DNA from: Verrucomicrobiota bacterium
GTDB lineage: Bacteria; Verrucomicrobiota; Verrucomicrobiia; Opitutales; UBA953
Reading direction: 5' to 3'
NCBI GenBank assembly: GCA_004293385.1
Contig: RDYO01000110.1
Coordinates: forward strand, 1-7,291
DNA length: 7,291 nucleotides
This document shows, piece by piece, positions 1-6,144 of this stretch. Each line of letters opens with the position of its first letter. Position 1 is the stretch's first letter. Both the position numbers and the translations under genes were made by a program. Under the pieces are notes generated by a model. It made no database searches. It had not been told where the DNA came from and worked only from the letters and a program-made list of their open reading frames with translations.

Positions 1-465
1 GTCTCGCTCATCGGCATCGCCCAGGGGGTCTGGATGTGTTTCTTCGTGAAACTCATCTGCAACTTTCCGGGTCCTTGGACCGAACAGCTGGCCATCCTCG
101 CCGGCAGCTGCGTGTCGATGTCGGTGGTCTGCCTGGGTTTCTCGGCCATGCTGACCTCGCCTGAGAAGTCGTCCTTGCTTTCGATCTACCTCGTCGGCTT
201 CCAGTTGCCCCTCTCGGGGGTCGTCCTGGCCTTGCCGCCTGCGCTGACCTGGCTCTGCCGCCCCTTCATTAATTCCTATTGGGGCTGGTCGGGCTATATG
301 AAATCCATGATGGGGTTGCCCCTCTATGATGCCTATACCGCGAGCATGTCCAACCAGAGCGCCTACGTGGCCAGTACGGAGCTAGGTCTTACGGTTCTCC
401 TGGTACAGGGGCTTTTCGGTATCTGTCTGGTGGTCTTCGGCTGCCAGCAGAAGCGTTGGAGCTAA
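1..465 (+). CDS. ABC-2 type transporter permease-like membrane protein, C-terminal fragment
   Basis: The reading frame is open from the first base and ends at TAA (463-465), so only the last 154 residues are present and the true start lies upstream. The protein is strongly hydrophobic. Likely membrane helices lie near residues 1-20, 33-53, 60-81 and 123-145 of the fragment, and the tail is short and basic (QQKRWS). The segment around residues 48-77 has a short Ser-Pro-Glu-Lys stretch, a helix, then a Gln-Leu-Pro-Leu-Ser-Gly-Val turn. This resembles the region before the last helix in ABC-2 (ABCG-like) permeases, where a 'SP...A' loop precedes a 'P..(L)SG' motif. Family knowledge suggests a role in export driven by an ATPase domain that may be fused or encoded upstream; neither can be seen here. 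Codon use is looser, with more T- and A-ending codons, than in the genes downstream. An unrelated polytopic membrane protein remains possible. Confidence 0.6.
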   Translation, partial: VSLIGIAQGVWMCFFVKLICNFPGPWTEQLAILAGSCVSMSVVCLGFSAMLTSPEKSSLLSIYLVGFQLPLSGVVLALPPALTWLCRPFINSYWGWSGYMKSMMGLPLYDAYTASMSNQSAYVASTELGLTVLLVQGLFGICLVVFGCQQKRWS

Positions 466-490
466 GGTTCGGGCCCGCCGGAGGGCGTCG

Positions 491-513
491 GATTTCCCCT
501 AGGCGGGGAAATC
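491..513. terminator. Perfect 9-bp hairpin, possible terminator of the upstream membrane protein gene
   Basis: The left arm GATTTCCCC (491-499) and right arm GGGGAAATC (505-513) are exact reverse complements around a 5-nt loop (TAGGC). The hairpin begins 26 nt after the stop codon of the upstream gene, which suits a transcription end. No T-run follows (GCTGGAAC comes next), so it is not a textbook intrinsic terminator. It could instead protect a 3' end or be a protein-binding palindrome. Confidence 0.4.
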
Positions 514-546
514 GCTGGAACAAATCCCAAAGCGGGCTAGGCTGGC

Positions 547-567
547 GGGGCAGGGTAGCCTGCGCCC
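547..567 (+). promoter_or_regulatory. GC-rich hairpin just upstream of the 578 start
   Basis: GCAGG (550-554) pairs with CCTGC (559-563) around a GTAG loop. After a one-base bulge (G564) the stem continues with GGG (547-549) against CCC (565-567). A C/T-rich stretch including CTTCTT follows directly, and the ATG at 578 is 10 nt beyond the stem. It may be a second terminator-like element for the upstream gene, or a leader structure controlling translation of the 578 gene. The sequence alone does not decide between these. Confidence 0.3.
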
Positions 568-577
568 CTTCTTCCGC

Positions 578-964
578 ATGTCCAAGATCAACCCCCTCTT
601 CTTCGCCCTCGGTATTCCCGTCGTGGTCATCGTGATCCTGGTCGCGATCGTCGTGCCTCGCATGGGCGGTGGCGGTCGCTTCGCGGATCTGACCCCGTTC
701 TCGGTCGAGACCTACCGTCGCGATTGGGCGACGCTCCAGGGTAACAGCTACCGTCTTGAGTGCCAGGTCGAGCAGCAGCTCGCCTTCGTCGAAGGCCGCG
801 GTCGCGTGCTCGCCGTCAAGCCGATCAGTAAGGACCCCGTCGGCCGCATCCCGGTCTTCATCCCCGCCGGCTCCGCCGACTCCTTCGAGGTCGGCCAGCG
901 CTTCAAGTGCAAGCTGCGCGTCACCCGCGACCTCCTGGTCGTCGAAGCCCTCGAGCGCTTCTGA
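578..964 (+). CDS. Small membrane-anchored protein with probable OB-like beta domain, unknown function
   Basis: This 128-residue protein has one strongly hydrophobic helix at residues 7-27, followed by PR and a glycine-rich linker (GGGGR, about 30-34), then a soluble domain from about 40 to 128. The N-terminal segment lacks a signal-peptidase site, so it looks like a signal anchor with the domain on the outer face of the membrane. The soluble part alternates hydrophobic and polar residues in about five strands (near 57-70, 73-82, 90-96, 106-116 and 118-126). This spacing suggests an OB-like barrel, which is inference only. Two cysteines (C62 and C111) could form a disulfide if the domain is extracytoplasmic. 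The ATG at 578 was chosen because the hydrophobic anchor starts right after it. Upstream bases are pyrimidine-rich with no Shine-Dalgarno motif. Only 11 nt separate it from the next gene, so the two probably form an operon. I do not recognise a named family. Confidence 0.8.
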   Translation: MSKINPLFFALGIPVVVIVILVAIVVPRMGGGGRFADLTPFSVETYRRDWATLQGNSYRLECQVEQQLAFVEGRGRVLAVKPISKDPVGRIPVFIPAGSADSFEVGQRFKCKLRVTRDLLVVEALERF

Positions 965-975
965 TTCTCCCCGCC

Positions 976-2886
976 ATGCGTCACCTCATCCTTTCTTGCT
1001 TCGGCTGGTGCGCGTTGACCGTGCTCGGTTTCGCCCAGGCGCCTCCGCCCGCGCCTACCCAAGGCGGCACGGCCGGTAATTACCAGAGCTCCACGGCCGA
1101 AGGCGGCGCCGACCGTCTTTTCAACGTCAACAGCGACTCCGTCGACCTGGAAAACGGGACCATGCAGTGGAAGGGCAGCACGATGAATCTCGGCAACTCC
1201 CGCTCCGTCCGGGCCCGTTTCGAACGCTACCTCGCGGCGCCGACCGATAACGGCGACATGAAGCGCTACGTCGCGATCCTCGACCAGATCCAGTTCCTGC
1301 TCTCCCCGCAGGCGCTGACCCGTGACAATTACTTCCGCAACCAACAGGAGGCCTTCAACCTGCTCTTCAAGGCCGCGGAGTTCGAGTTCGATGCGCAGGG
1401 ATGCCTGACCATCGCCACCCAGGTCCAGAAGGCCTGGCGGATGAACAGCGAGTACAAGAACATCGAGGTCACCCTCAATCAGCTCGAGATCCTCCGCAAG
1501 ACGCAGGAGTCCGTGATCATCAACCGGGCGGACCGCGTCGAAGAGGCCAACGCCGAACGCATGCAAGGCAAGGGTAAGATGGTCTCGAAAGGCGCCACGG
1601 GCACGACCGAGCTAGGTTTCAAGGTCAAGGACGAGGCCCGCACCCAGGCCCAGATGCTCGCGCAGGGCACCAAACTCTCCGCCATCGGCCTCAAGGCCAA
1701 GGTCGAGTTCCAGTCGCAGATGGTCGCCTTCCTGATGGCCCGTCGCTACCGCCACGCGCTCATCACGAGCGCCTTCTACCGGGTCGTCTTCAACGCCAGC
1801 AACCAAGAGGTCGTCGTCGGCGCCAAGGAAGTGAAGGAATTCTTCCCGGTCTCGGATTTCGTCCCGACCCTCGAGTCCATCGACCTGCTCGCCCGCGAGG
1901 CGATCAAGGATGTGGGCAAAGGCGTGCAGACGGTCGATGACCTGCTGAAGCAGGAGGAGCTCTATGGCGCCTTCGAGCGTCTCCAGGAGACTTTCTTCCT
2001 CGGTGAGTTCGAACCGCCGGTCATGCTTTATCCGCAGGACAAGAAGCGCCAGATGCTCACGCTCTGGAAGGACCTCCGCGAACTGCAGCGTCTCGGCGAC
2101 GAGCGCGACCTCGCGAGCGTCGAGGCCTACGTGAACAAGGTGCGCGGCCAGGCCCGCGACTTCCCGAGCGCCCCGGTCCTCTCGAAGGTCAACAACGCCA
2201 TGAACGCTTCGAACATGTCGCTGCTCTCCGCCAAGGCCGCCGCCCTCGCGGGCGATACGGCCAAGGCCGAAGCCGCCCTCGAACGCGCCACGAAGATCTG
2301 GCCACAGAACCCCGGCGTGAAGGAATTCGCCAATCAGGTGGTGAGCCGCCAGGATACCCTCGCCCAGAAGGTCCCCGAGTTCGATCGGCTGATGGCCGAA
2401 GCCAAGTGGCGCGAGATCTTCAACAAGAAGCTCGAGTACGCCCTGGCCCTCGCGCAGGACAAGGAACGCTCCGACAAGCTTCGTAAGGTCGTCCAGCGGG
2501 TCGGCGAACTCGACGCCAACATCCAGAAGGCCTCGATGCTCGCGGCCCAGAACAACCCTTACCTCGCGTGGGATGTCATCGTCGAGATCTACAAGACCGA
2601 GTCCGATGACCTCGTGCTCGCCAAGACCCGTTCCGACATCGCCCCGCTCGTCGCCGGCTACGCCCAGCTGATCGGCCGGGCCGAGAAGCTCGAGAAGGAA
2701 GGCGCCGAAGCCGCGGCCCTCGCCGCCTGGCTGGCCGCCCAGGACATGAATCCGGCTTCGCCGACCTGCGGCGCCGCCGTCAAGCGTCTGGCCCGCGCGG
2801 TCGCCGAGAGCGCCGTCATCCGCTCCGAGGGCACCGTGCCCACGCCGCCGGCGGCCGACGACATCCCGGCCCCGCCGACGAAGTAA
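976..2886 (+). CDS. Secreted alpha-helical protein with TPR-like segments, unknown function
   Basis: This 636-residue protein starts with a signal peptide: MR, a hydrophobic stretch to about residue 19, then GFAQA. Cleavage after A20 is likelier than after A22, because prolines follow A22. A Pro/Gly/Ser/Thr-rich linker runs to about residue 45. The rest is mostly charged amphipathic helix. TPR-like helix pairs appear at about 416-451 (Ala-rich helix, Gly-Asp turn, then IWPQNPG) and 573-593 (EKEG...AALAAW...DMNP). The tail (about 622-636) is proline-rich. I see no catalytic motif, and C8 lies too early to be a lipobox cysteine. The ATG at 976 was chosen because the signal peptide begins there, 11 nt after the upstream stop; frame extending further upstream would hide it. 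The likely site is the periplasm or envelope, acting with the membrane-anchored product of the preceding gene. A scaffold or adaptor role is a guess. Strong C/G-ending codon bias suggests good expression. Confidence 0.82.
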   Translation: MRHLILSCFGWCALTVLGFAQAPPPAPTQGGTAGNYQSSTAEGGADRLFNVNSDSVDLENGTMQWKGSTMNLGNSRSVRARFERYLAAPTDNGDMKRYVAILDQIQFLLSPQALTRDNYFRNQQEAFNLLFKAAEFEFDAQGCLTIATQVQKAWRMNSEYKNIEVTLNQLEILRKTQESVIINRADRVEEANAERMQGKGKMVSKGATGTTELGFKVKDEARTQAQMLAQGTKLSAIGLKAKVEFQSQMVAFLMARRYRHALITSAFYRVVFNASNQEVVVGAKEVKEFFPVSDFVPTLESIDLLAREAIKDVGKGVQTVDDLLKQEELYGAFERLQETFFLGEFEPPVMLYPQDKKRQMLTLWKDLRELQRLGDERDLASVEAYVNKVRGQARDFPSAPVLSKVNNAMNASNMSLLSAKAAALAGDTAKAEAALERATKIWPQNPGVKEFANQVVSRQDTLAQKVPEFDRLMAEAKWREIFNKKLEYALALAQDKERSDKLRKVVQRVGELDANIQKASMLAAQNNPYLAWDVIVEIYKTESDDLVLAKTRSDIAPLVAGYAQLIGRAEKLEKEGAEAAALAAWLAAQDMNPASPTCGAAVKRLARAVAESAVIRSEGTVPTPPAADDIPAPPTK

Positions 2887-2901
2887 GCCTCACCAGAGGC
2901 T
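2886..2901. terminator. Short hairpin between two convergent genes, possible bidirectional terminator
   Basis: AGCCTC (2886-2891) and GAGGCT (2896-2901) are exact reverse complements around a 4-nt ACCA loop. The hairpin starts in the last base of the TAA ending the 976-2886 gene and runs through the stop codon of the opposing gene (2890-2892). It is the only structure available to end either transcript in the 3-nt gap. The stem is short and no T-run is present, so termination here is uncertain. Confidence 0.3.
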
Positions 2902-3684
2902 GACCGGATTGTCCTCGAGAGGATCGACCACCGTGATGCGGAGGTCGGTCTTCCGGTCGCGCACTTCGTTCATCAGGGCGTCGACGATGACGGTGCGGTT
3001 GCATTCCTTGCTGAGGTGGCCGAGGTAGAGCTCGGTCGCCTGCCACTCGCGCAGGCCGACGAGCAGGTCCTTGGTCTGCGTGTTGGAGAGGTGGCCGAAG
3101 TTGCCGCGGATGCGCTGCTTCAGCGAGATCGGCCGCTTGGAAAGATCGAGCATCTCGTCGTCATAATTCGCCTCGAGCACGAGGATGTCGGCGAGGGCGA
3201 CATGATGGCGGACGACCGGGGTCACGTGGCCGAGGTCGGTCAGCCAGGTGAGGCGTTTCGCCGGACGCGCGTCCTCGGCGGGCAGGTCGAAGGCGTAGCC
3301 GACGGGGTCGGCGGCGTCGTGCGGGATCGGGATCGCCGTGACCTGCAGTCCCTTGAACTCGAACGTCGTGCCGGTCTCGAAGAGCTGCCAGTCCGGCTGC
3401 GACTTGAAGGAGTCCTTGATCCGCCGGGCGGTCTCGCGGTTGGCGAAGACTTTGAGGCGGGGGTTCTGGCGGAGCAGGGCAGGCAGGCCGATGCAGTGGT
3501 CGGAGTGTTCGTGCGTGATGAAGACGGCGTCCAAGGCCCGCGCTTCGATGCCGAGCTTCTGCAAGGAGGCTTCGAGCCGCGGCCCTTGGAAGCCGGCATC
3601 CAGCATCACCCGCGCGCCGCCGACCTCCAGCAAGGAGCAGTTGCCGGAACTGCTGGTGCCGAGGATGTGGAAGGCGAAAGCCAT
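2890..3684 (-). CDS. YycJ/WalJ-like metallo-beta-lactamase-fold hydrolase
   Basis: This 264-residue protein has the whole metal-site pattern of the fold. The N-terminal strand carries LGTSSSGN (8-15), followed by D29. The core motif T-H-E-H-S-D-H has metal ligands H58, H60, D62 and H63. Further ligand-type residues are H122 (IPIPHD), D150 (LTDLGH) and H223 (YLGHLS). The opening SSSGN, the LEANYD segment (170-175), the RGNFGHLSN segment (193-201) and LGHLSKECN (221-229) are characteristic of the YycJ/WalJ branch, whose founding members are linked to cell-wall homeostasis and DNA-end processing in Firmicutes. The substrate here is unknown. It should be a two-metal (probably zinc) cytoplasmic phosphoesterase or nuclease, with no signal peptide. 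The ATG at 3684 was preferred over an in-frame TTG at 3723 because the conserved fold begins right after it. The gene is divergent from glgC and ends 3 nt from the convergent upstream gene. Confidence 0.88.
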   Translation of the reverse strand: MAFAFHILGTSSSGNCSLLEVGGARVMLDAGFQGPRLEASLQKLGIEARALDAVFITHEHSDHCIGLPALLRQNPRLKVFANRETARRIKDSFKSQPDWQLFETGTTFEFKGLQVTAIPIPHDAADPVGYAFDLPAEDARPAKRLTWLTDLGHVTPVVRHHVALADILVLEANYDDEMLDLSKRPISLKQRIRGNFGHLSNTQTKDLLVGLREWQATELYLGHLSKECNRTVIVDALMNEVRDRKTDLRITVVDPLEDNPVSLW

Positions 3685-3717
3685 GCGGGAGGCGATGCAA
3701 CCCCGTGCACTCGCGGT

Positions 3718-3751
3718 CTTCAAGCCGCCATTCGACCTTTTCCGCTTGAGG
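3718..3751. promoter_or_regulatory. Inverted repeat in the divergent region, possible back-to-back promoter elements
   Basis: The 103-nt region between the hydrolase start and glgC carries TCAAGC (3720-3725) and its exact reverse complement GCTTGA (3744-3749), separated by 18 nt. With one mismatch the arms extend to 3718 and 3751. Read outward, each arm contains a -35-like TTGA hexamer: TTGAAG on the minus strand (3723-3718) and TTGAGG on the plus strand (3746-3751). On the minus strand, a weak -10-like TTGCAT (3700-3695) sits at exactly 17 nt spacing. On the plus strand no good -10 lies at the right distance. The element could be paired promoters, an operator for a dimeric regulator, or chance. 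Confidence 0.3.
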
Positions 3752-3787
3752 GCGACCGCGACCGGAGGGAAGGTAGGTCATCCCGCC

Positions 3788-5083
3788 ATGCCCTCCCTTC
3801 CTCGCGTCATCAGCATCATCATGGGGGGCGGCCGTGGCTCCCGCCTGTACCCTCTGACCAAGGATCGCTGCAAGCCGGCGGTGCCCCTCGCGAGCAACTA
3901 CCGTCTCGTCGACATCCCGATCAGCAACTGCCTCAACTCGGGCTTCAACCAGATCTTCGTCCTGACGCAGTTCAACACGGCGTCCCTGCACAAGCACATC
4001 CAGCAGACGTATAAGTTCGACGGTTTCGGCCGCGGCTTCGTCGACATCCTCGCCGCCGAACAGACCGGCGACAAGGAGACCTGGTATCAGGGCACGGCCG
4101 ACGCGGTCCGCCAGAACCTGCACCACTATAACCTCAAGGACGAGGACCTCGTGCTCATCCTCTCCGGAGACCAGCTCTACCGCCTCGATTTCGACGAGCT
4201 CGCCCGCCAGCATATCGAGAACGCCGCCGACGTCACCATCGCCGCCAAGGCCATGCCTTCCGACCAGGTCTCCGCCCTCGGCGTCATGCGCGTCAACGCC
4301 GACCTCCGCATCGTCGAGTTCGTCGAGAAGCCGAAGGATCCGGCGGTCATCTCCTCCCTGGTGCTCGGCGGCAACGCCCGCGCCCGTCTCTCCGACAAGT
4401 CGGACAAGCCTTACTGCCTGGCTTCGATGGGCATCTACCTCTTCTCGGGCAAGGTCATGCGCGAAGCCCTCGCGGACCACACCCAGACCGACTTCGGCAA
4501 GGAAGTCATTCCCGGCCTCCTCGCCTCGAAGCGCATGATGGCCTACGTGTTCGACGGTTACTGGGAAGACATCGGTACGGTCGGCTCCTTCTGGGAGTGC
4601 AACCTGACCCTCACCGACCCGGTGCCCCCGTTCGACTTCTTCGACGGCCAGAACCCCGTCTACACCCACTCCCGCTATCTCCCTCCGGCCAAGCTGAACG
4701 GCGCCCGCTCCACGCGCGTCCTGATGGCCGACGGCGCGATCGTCGACGATTCCGAGCTCAGCCGCTGCGTCATCGGCGTGCGCTCCGTGATCCGCGGCGG
4801 TTCCCGCCTCGAGAACGTCGTGATGATGGGCGCCGACGCCTTCGAGCGTCCGCATGACCTGGCCCGGAACAACTCTCTCGGTCGTCCCGACATCGGCGTC
4901 GGCCCCAACTGCCTCATCCGTAACGCGATCATCGACAAGAACGCGCGCATCGGCGAAGGCTGCCGTCTGTCGCCCACGGGCCTGCCGGAGAAGTGGGAGA
5001 CCGAGGCCTTGTTCGTCCGTGACGGCGTGATCGTCGTCAAGAAGGGCGCGATCGTGCCTCCGGGCACGGTGGTCGGGGGATGA
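3788..5083 (+). CDS. glgC: Glucose-1-phosphate adenylyltransferase (ADP-glucose pyrophosphorylase)
   Basis: The enzyme makes ADP-glucose from ATP and glucose-1-phosphate, the committed step of bacterial glycogen synthesis in the cytoplasm. The 431-residue product matches the family length. The nucleotidyltransferase domain shows GGGRGSRLYPLT (13-24) followed by KPAVP (29-33), WYQGTADAVRQ (99-109), the catalytic-Asp motif SGDQLY (D128), FVEKP with sugar-phosphate-binding K181, and YWEDIGT (258-264). A C-terminal left-handed beta-helix domain follows, with RYLPPAK, a GxRSxI segment, MMGAD and IIDKNARIGEG. These motifs are closer to plant and cyanobacterial enzymes than to the E. coli form, so 3-phosphoglycerate-type control is conceivable, though unproven. 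The ATG at 3788 was chosen because the first Rossmann strand starts about six residues later. A GGAGG lies 19 nt upstream, too far to serve as a normal ribosome-binding site. The stop overlaps the next gene's start as ATGA. Codon bias is strong (mostly ctc, gtc, atc), as in well expressed genes. Confidence 0.96.
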   Translation: MPSLPRVISIIMGGGRGSRLYPLTKDRCKPAVPLASNYRLVDIPISNCLNSGFNQIFVLTQFNTASLHKHIQQTYKFDGFGRGFVDILAAEQTGDKETWYQGTADAVRQNLHHYNLKDEDLVLILSGDQLYRLDFDELARQHIENAADVTIAAKAMPSDQVSALGVMRVNADLRIVEFVEKPKDPAVISSLVLGGNARARLSDKSDKPYCLASMGIYLFSGKVMREALADHTQTDFGKEVIPGLLASKRMMAYVFDGYWEDIGTVGSFWECNLTLTDPVPPFDFFDGQNPVYTHSRYLPPAKLNGARSTRVLMADGAIVDDSELSRCVIGVRSVIRGGSRLENVVMMGADAFERPHDLARNNSLGRPDIGVGPNCLIRNAIIDKNARIGEGCRLSPTGLPEKWETEALFVRDGVIVVKKGAIVPPGTVVGG

Positions 5084-6138
5084 AGACCTACGCCCTGACG
5101 TATTGGTTCACCTGGGTCTTCCTGGTGATCGCCGCCGCGCTGACAGGCGTGGCCTCGCTCAAGCAGGCTTTTTTCGGCGGGCTCTTCGCTTCAGGCCTCT
5201 CGGCCTTGCTCACGGGCATGTATGTCCGTGCCGGCGCGCGCTATGCGCCGTTGCTCGGCGCGACCGCCGGCACCCTTTGGGTCGTCCTGATGTTCTTCCG
5301 GCTGCGTTGGTTCGGTCAGCCCGATGATTTCCTGTCCGCGCAGTGGACCTTGGGGATCGACATCTCGGTGCATGCCGCGGGCTTCGCCGGCGCGGGCCTG
5401 CTGGTCGCCTTGCGTGAACGTCATGGCTTCGGCCGGGCGTTGGGCGGCGGTCTGCTGCTCGCCGGGGCCATGACAGCGGTGCCTTACGGCGTCATCGCCT
5501 GGATCGACCATCGGGTGGCGGGTCCTCTGGAGGTCGTCCTGCTCGTGAACGCGGACGTCCGACCCGACGAAGGTCCCGTGCGTCGCGTCGGCGCGGTGCG
5601 GGCCGAGCTCACGCCGGCCGAGGCGGCTTTCTTGAAAGAACGGATGCTGGTCGTCGACGGCCCCGGTGGGACGGAGGTCCAGGACGAAGCCGGTCGCCGT
5701 TACTGGCCGCTCTGGCGCCGGCGCTTGGTCTATCCGGGTAATCCCGGCGGTCCCGTCCGCACCTTGTTGGTACTATTGCCCCCGGATCTTGCCGCCGACA
5801 CTTGGGAACTGCCGGTCCACCAGGAACCGACGGGCGTGGCGCTGGTCGTCCTTGGTCCCTCCAAGAGCGTCCGGTTCAGCGGGGGTCCGGTCAGCCAGGC
5901 CGTCCGCCTCGAACTTTCGCTCGCCGTCAAGTCACGCGAGGGCGTGCCGACTTACCAGTATCTTCAGGCGGAGGTCTTCCGCCGCTCTCCGGTCGGTGAT
6001 CTCTACGCCCCGGTCCAGGCCAAGGGCCTTGCGCCGGCTTTCCCGACTACGGCGACCGACGAGCCTGCCAAGGCTGCGGAGTCCGTGAAGGGCCGTCCGG
6101 TCCGTCCGAAGTTCGGCGAGGCGCCCGCGGCCAAGTGA
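5080..6138 (+). CDS. Unknown five-helix membrane protein with C-terminal soluble domain
   Basis: The product has 352 residues. Five hydrophobic helices are visible at about 9-27, 31-49, 57-74, 94-111 and 121-141. Arginines at 50/54 and the RERHGFGR loop (112-119) suggest these loops face the cytoplasm, which would put the C-terminal domain (about 145-315) outside. That domain looks beta-rich: EVVLLVNADV near 151-160, RTLLVLLPPDL near 227-237, VALVVLG near 253-259 and VRLELSLAV near 275-283. A Pro/Ala/Lys-rich, probably disordered tail runs from about 318 to 352. I recognise no family motif or catalytic residues. The start ATG shares bases with the glgC stop (ATGA), which implies translational coupling. 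A shared role in glycogen metabolism is not implied by the sequence. Codon use is less biased than in glgC, with more ttg and ctt leucines, suggesting lower expression. The gene ends 6 nt before a convergent transporter gene. Confidence 0.8.
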   Translation: MKTYALTYWFTWVFLVIAAALTGVASLKQAFFGGLFASGLSALLTGMYVRAGARYAPLLGATAGTLWVVLMFFRLRWFGQPDDFLSAQWTLGIDISVHAAGFAGAGLLVALRERHGFGRALGGGLLLAGAMTAVPYGVIAWIDHRVAGPLEVVLLVNADVRPDEGPVRRVGAVRAELTPAEAAFLKERMLVVDGPGGTEVQDEAGRRYWPLWRRRLVYPGNPGGPVRTLLVLLPPDLAADTWELPVHQEPTGVALVVLGPSKSVRFSGGPVSQAVRLELSLAVKSREGVPTYQYLQAEVFRRSPVGDLYAPVQAKGLAPAFPTTATDEPAKAAESVKGRPVRPKFGEAPAAK

Positions 6139-6144
6139 CCCGGT

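Noticed and set aside
515..543. Possible promoter for the 578 gene: CTGGAA, 17 nt, TAGGCT
   Set aside because: The spacing is right, but each hexamer matches the standard consensus at only three of six bases. In GC-rich DNA this is too weak to list as a feature.
748..1566. A 272-codon minus-strand open frame across the envelope gene pair
   Set aside because: It crosses two well-supported genes with signal-anchor and signal-peptide starts, and its own product is low-complexity with no recognisable domain.
3685..3723. Extended N-terminus of the hydrolase from an in-frame TTG at 3723
   Set aside because: The extra 13 residues precede the conserved first strand and match nothing in the fold. 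The ATG at 3684 has the same upstream context as the neighbouring genes' starts.
3016..4014. A 332-codon plus-strand open frame over the hydrolase gene and the start of glgC
   Set aside because: It is the antisense shadow of the metallo-beta-lactamase-fold gene and runs out of frame into glgC.
3161..4855. A 564-codon open frame on the minus strand overlapping glgC and part of the hydrolase gene
   Set aside because: It is antisense to glgC and read in another frame of the hydrolase gene. Its composition (Asp/Val/Glu/Gly-rich, then Arg/Pro-rich) is what strongly biased GC-rich codons give in the wrong frame. No family motifs are seen, while glgC is unmistakable.
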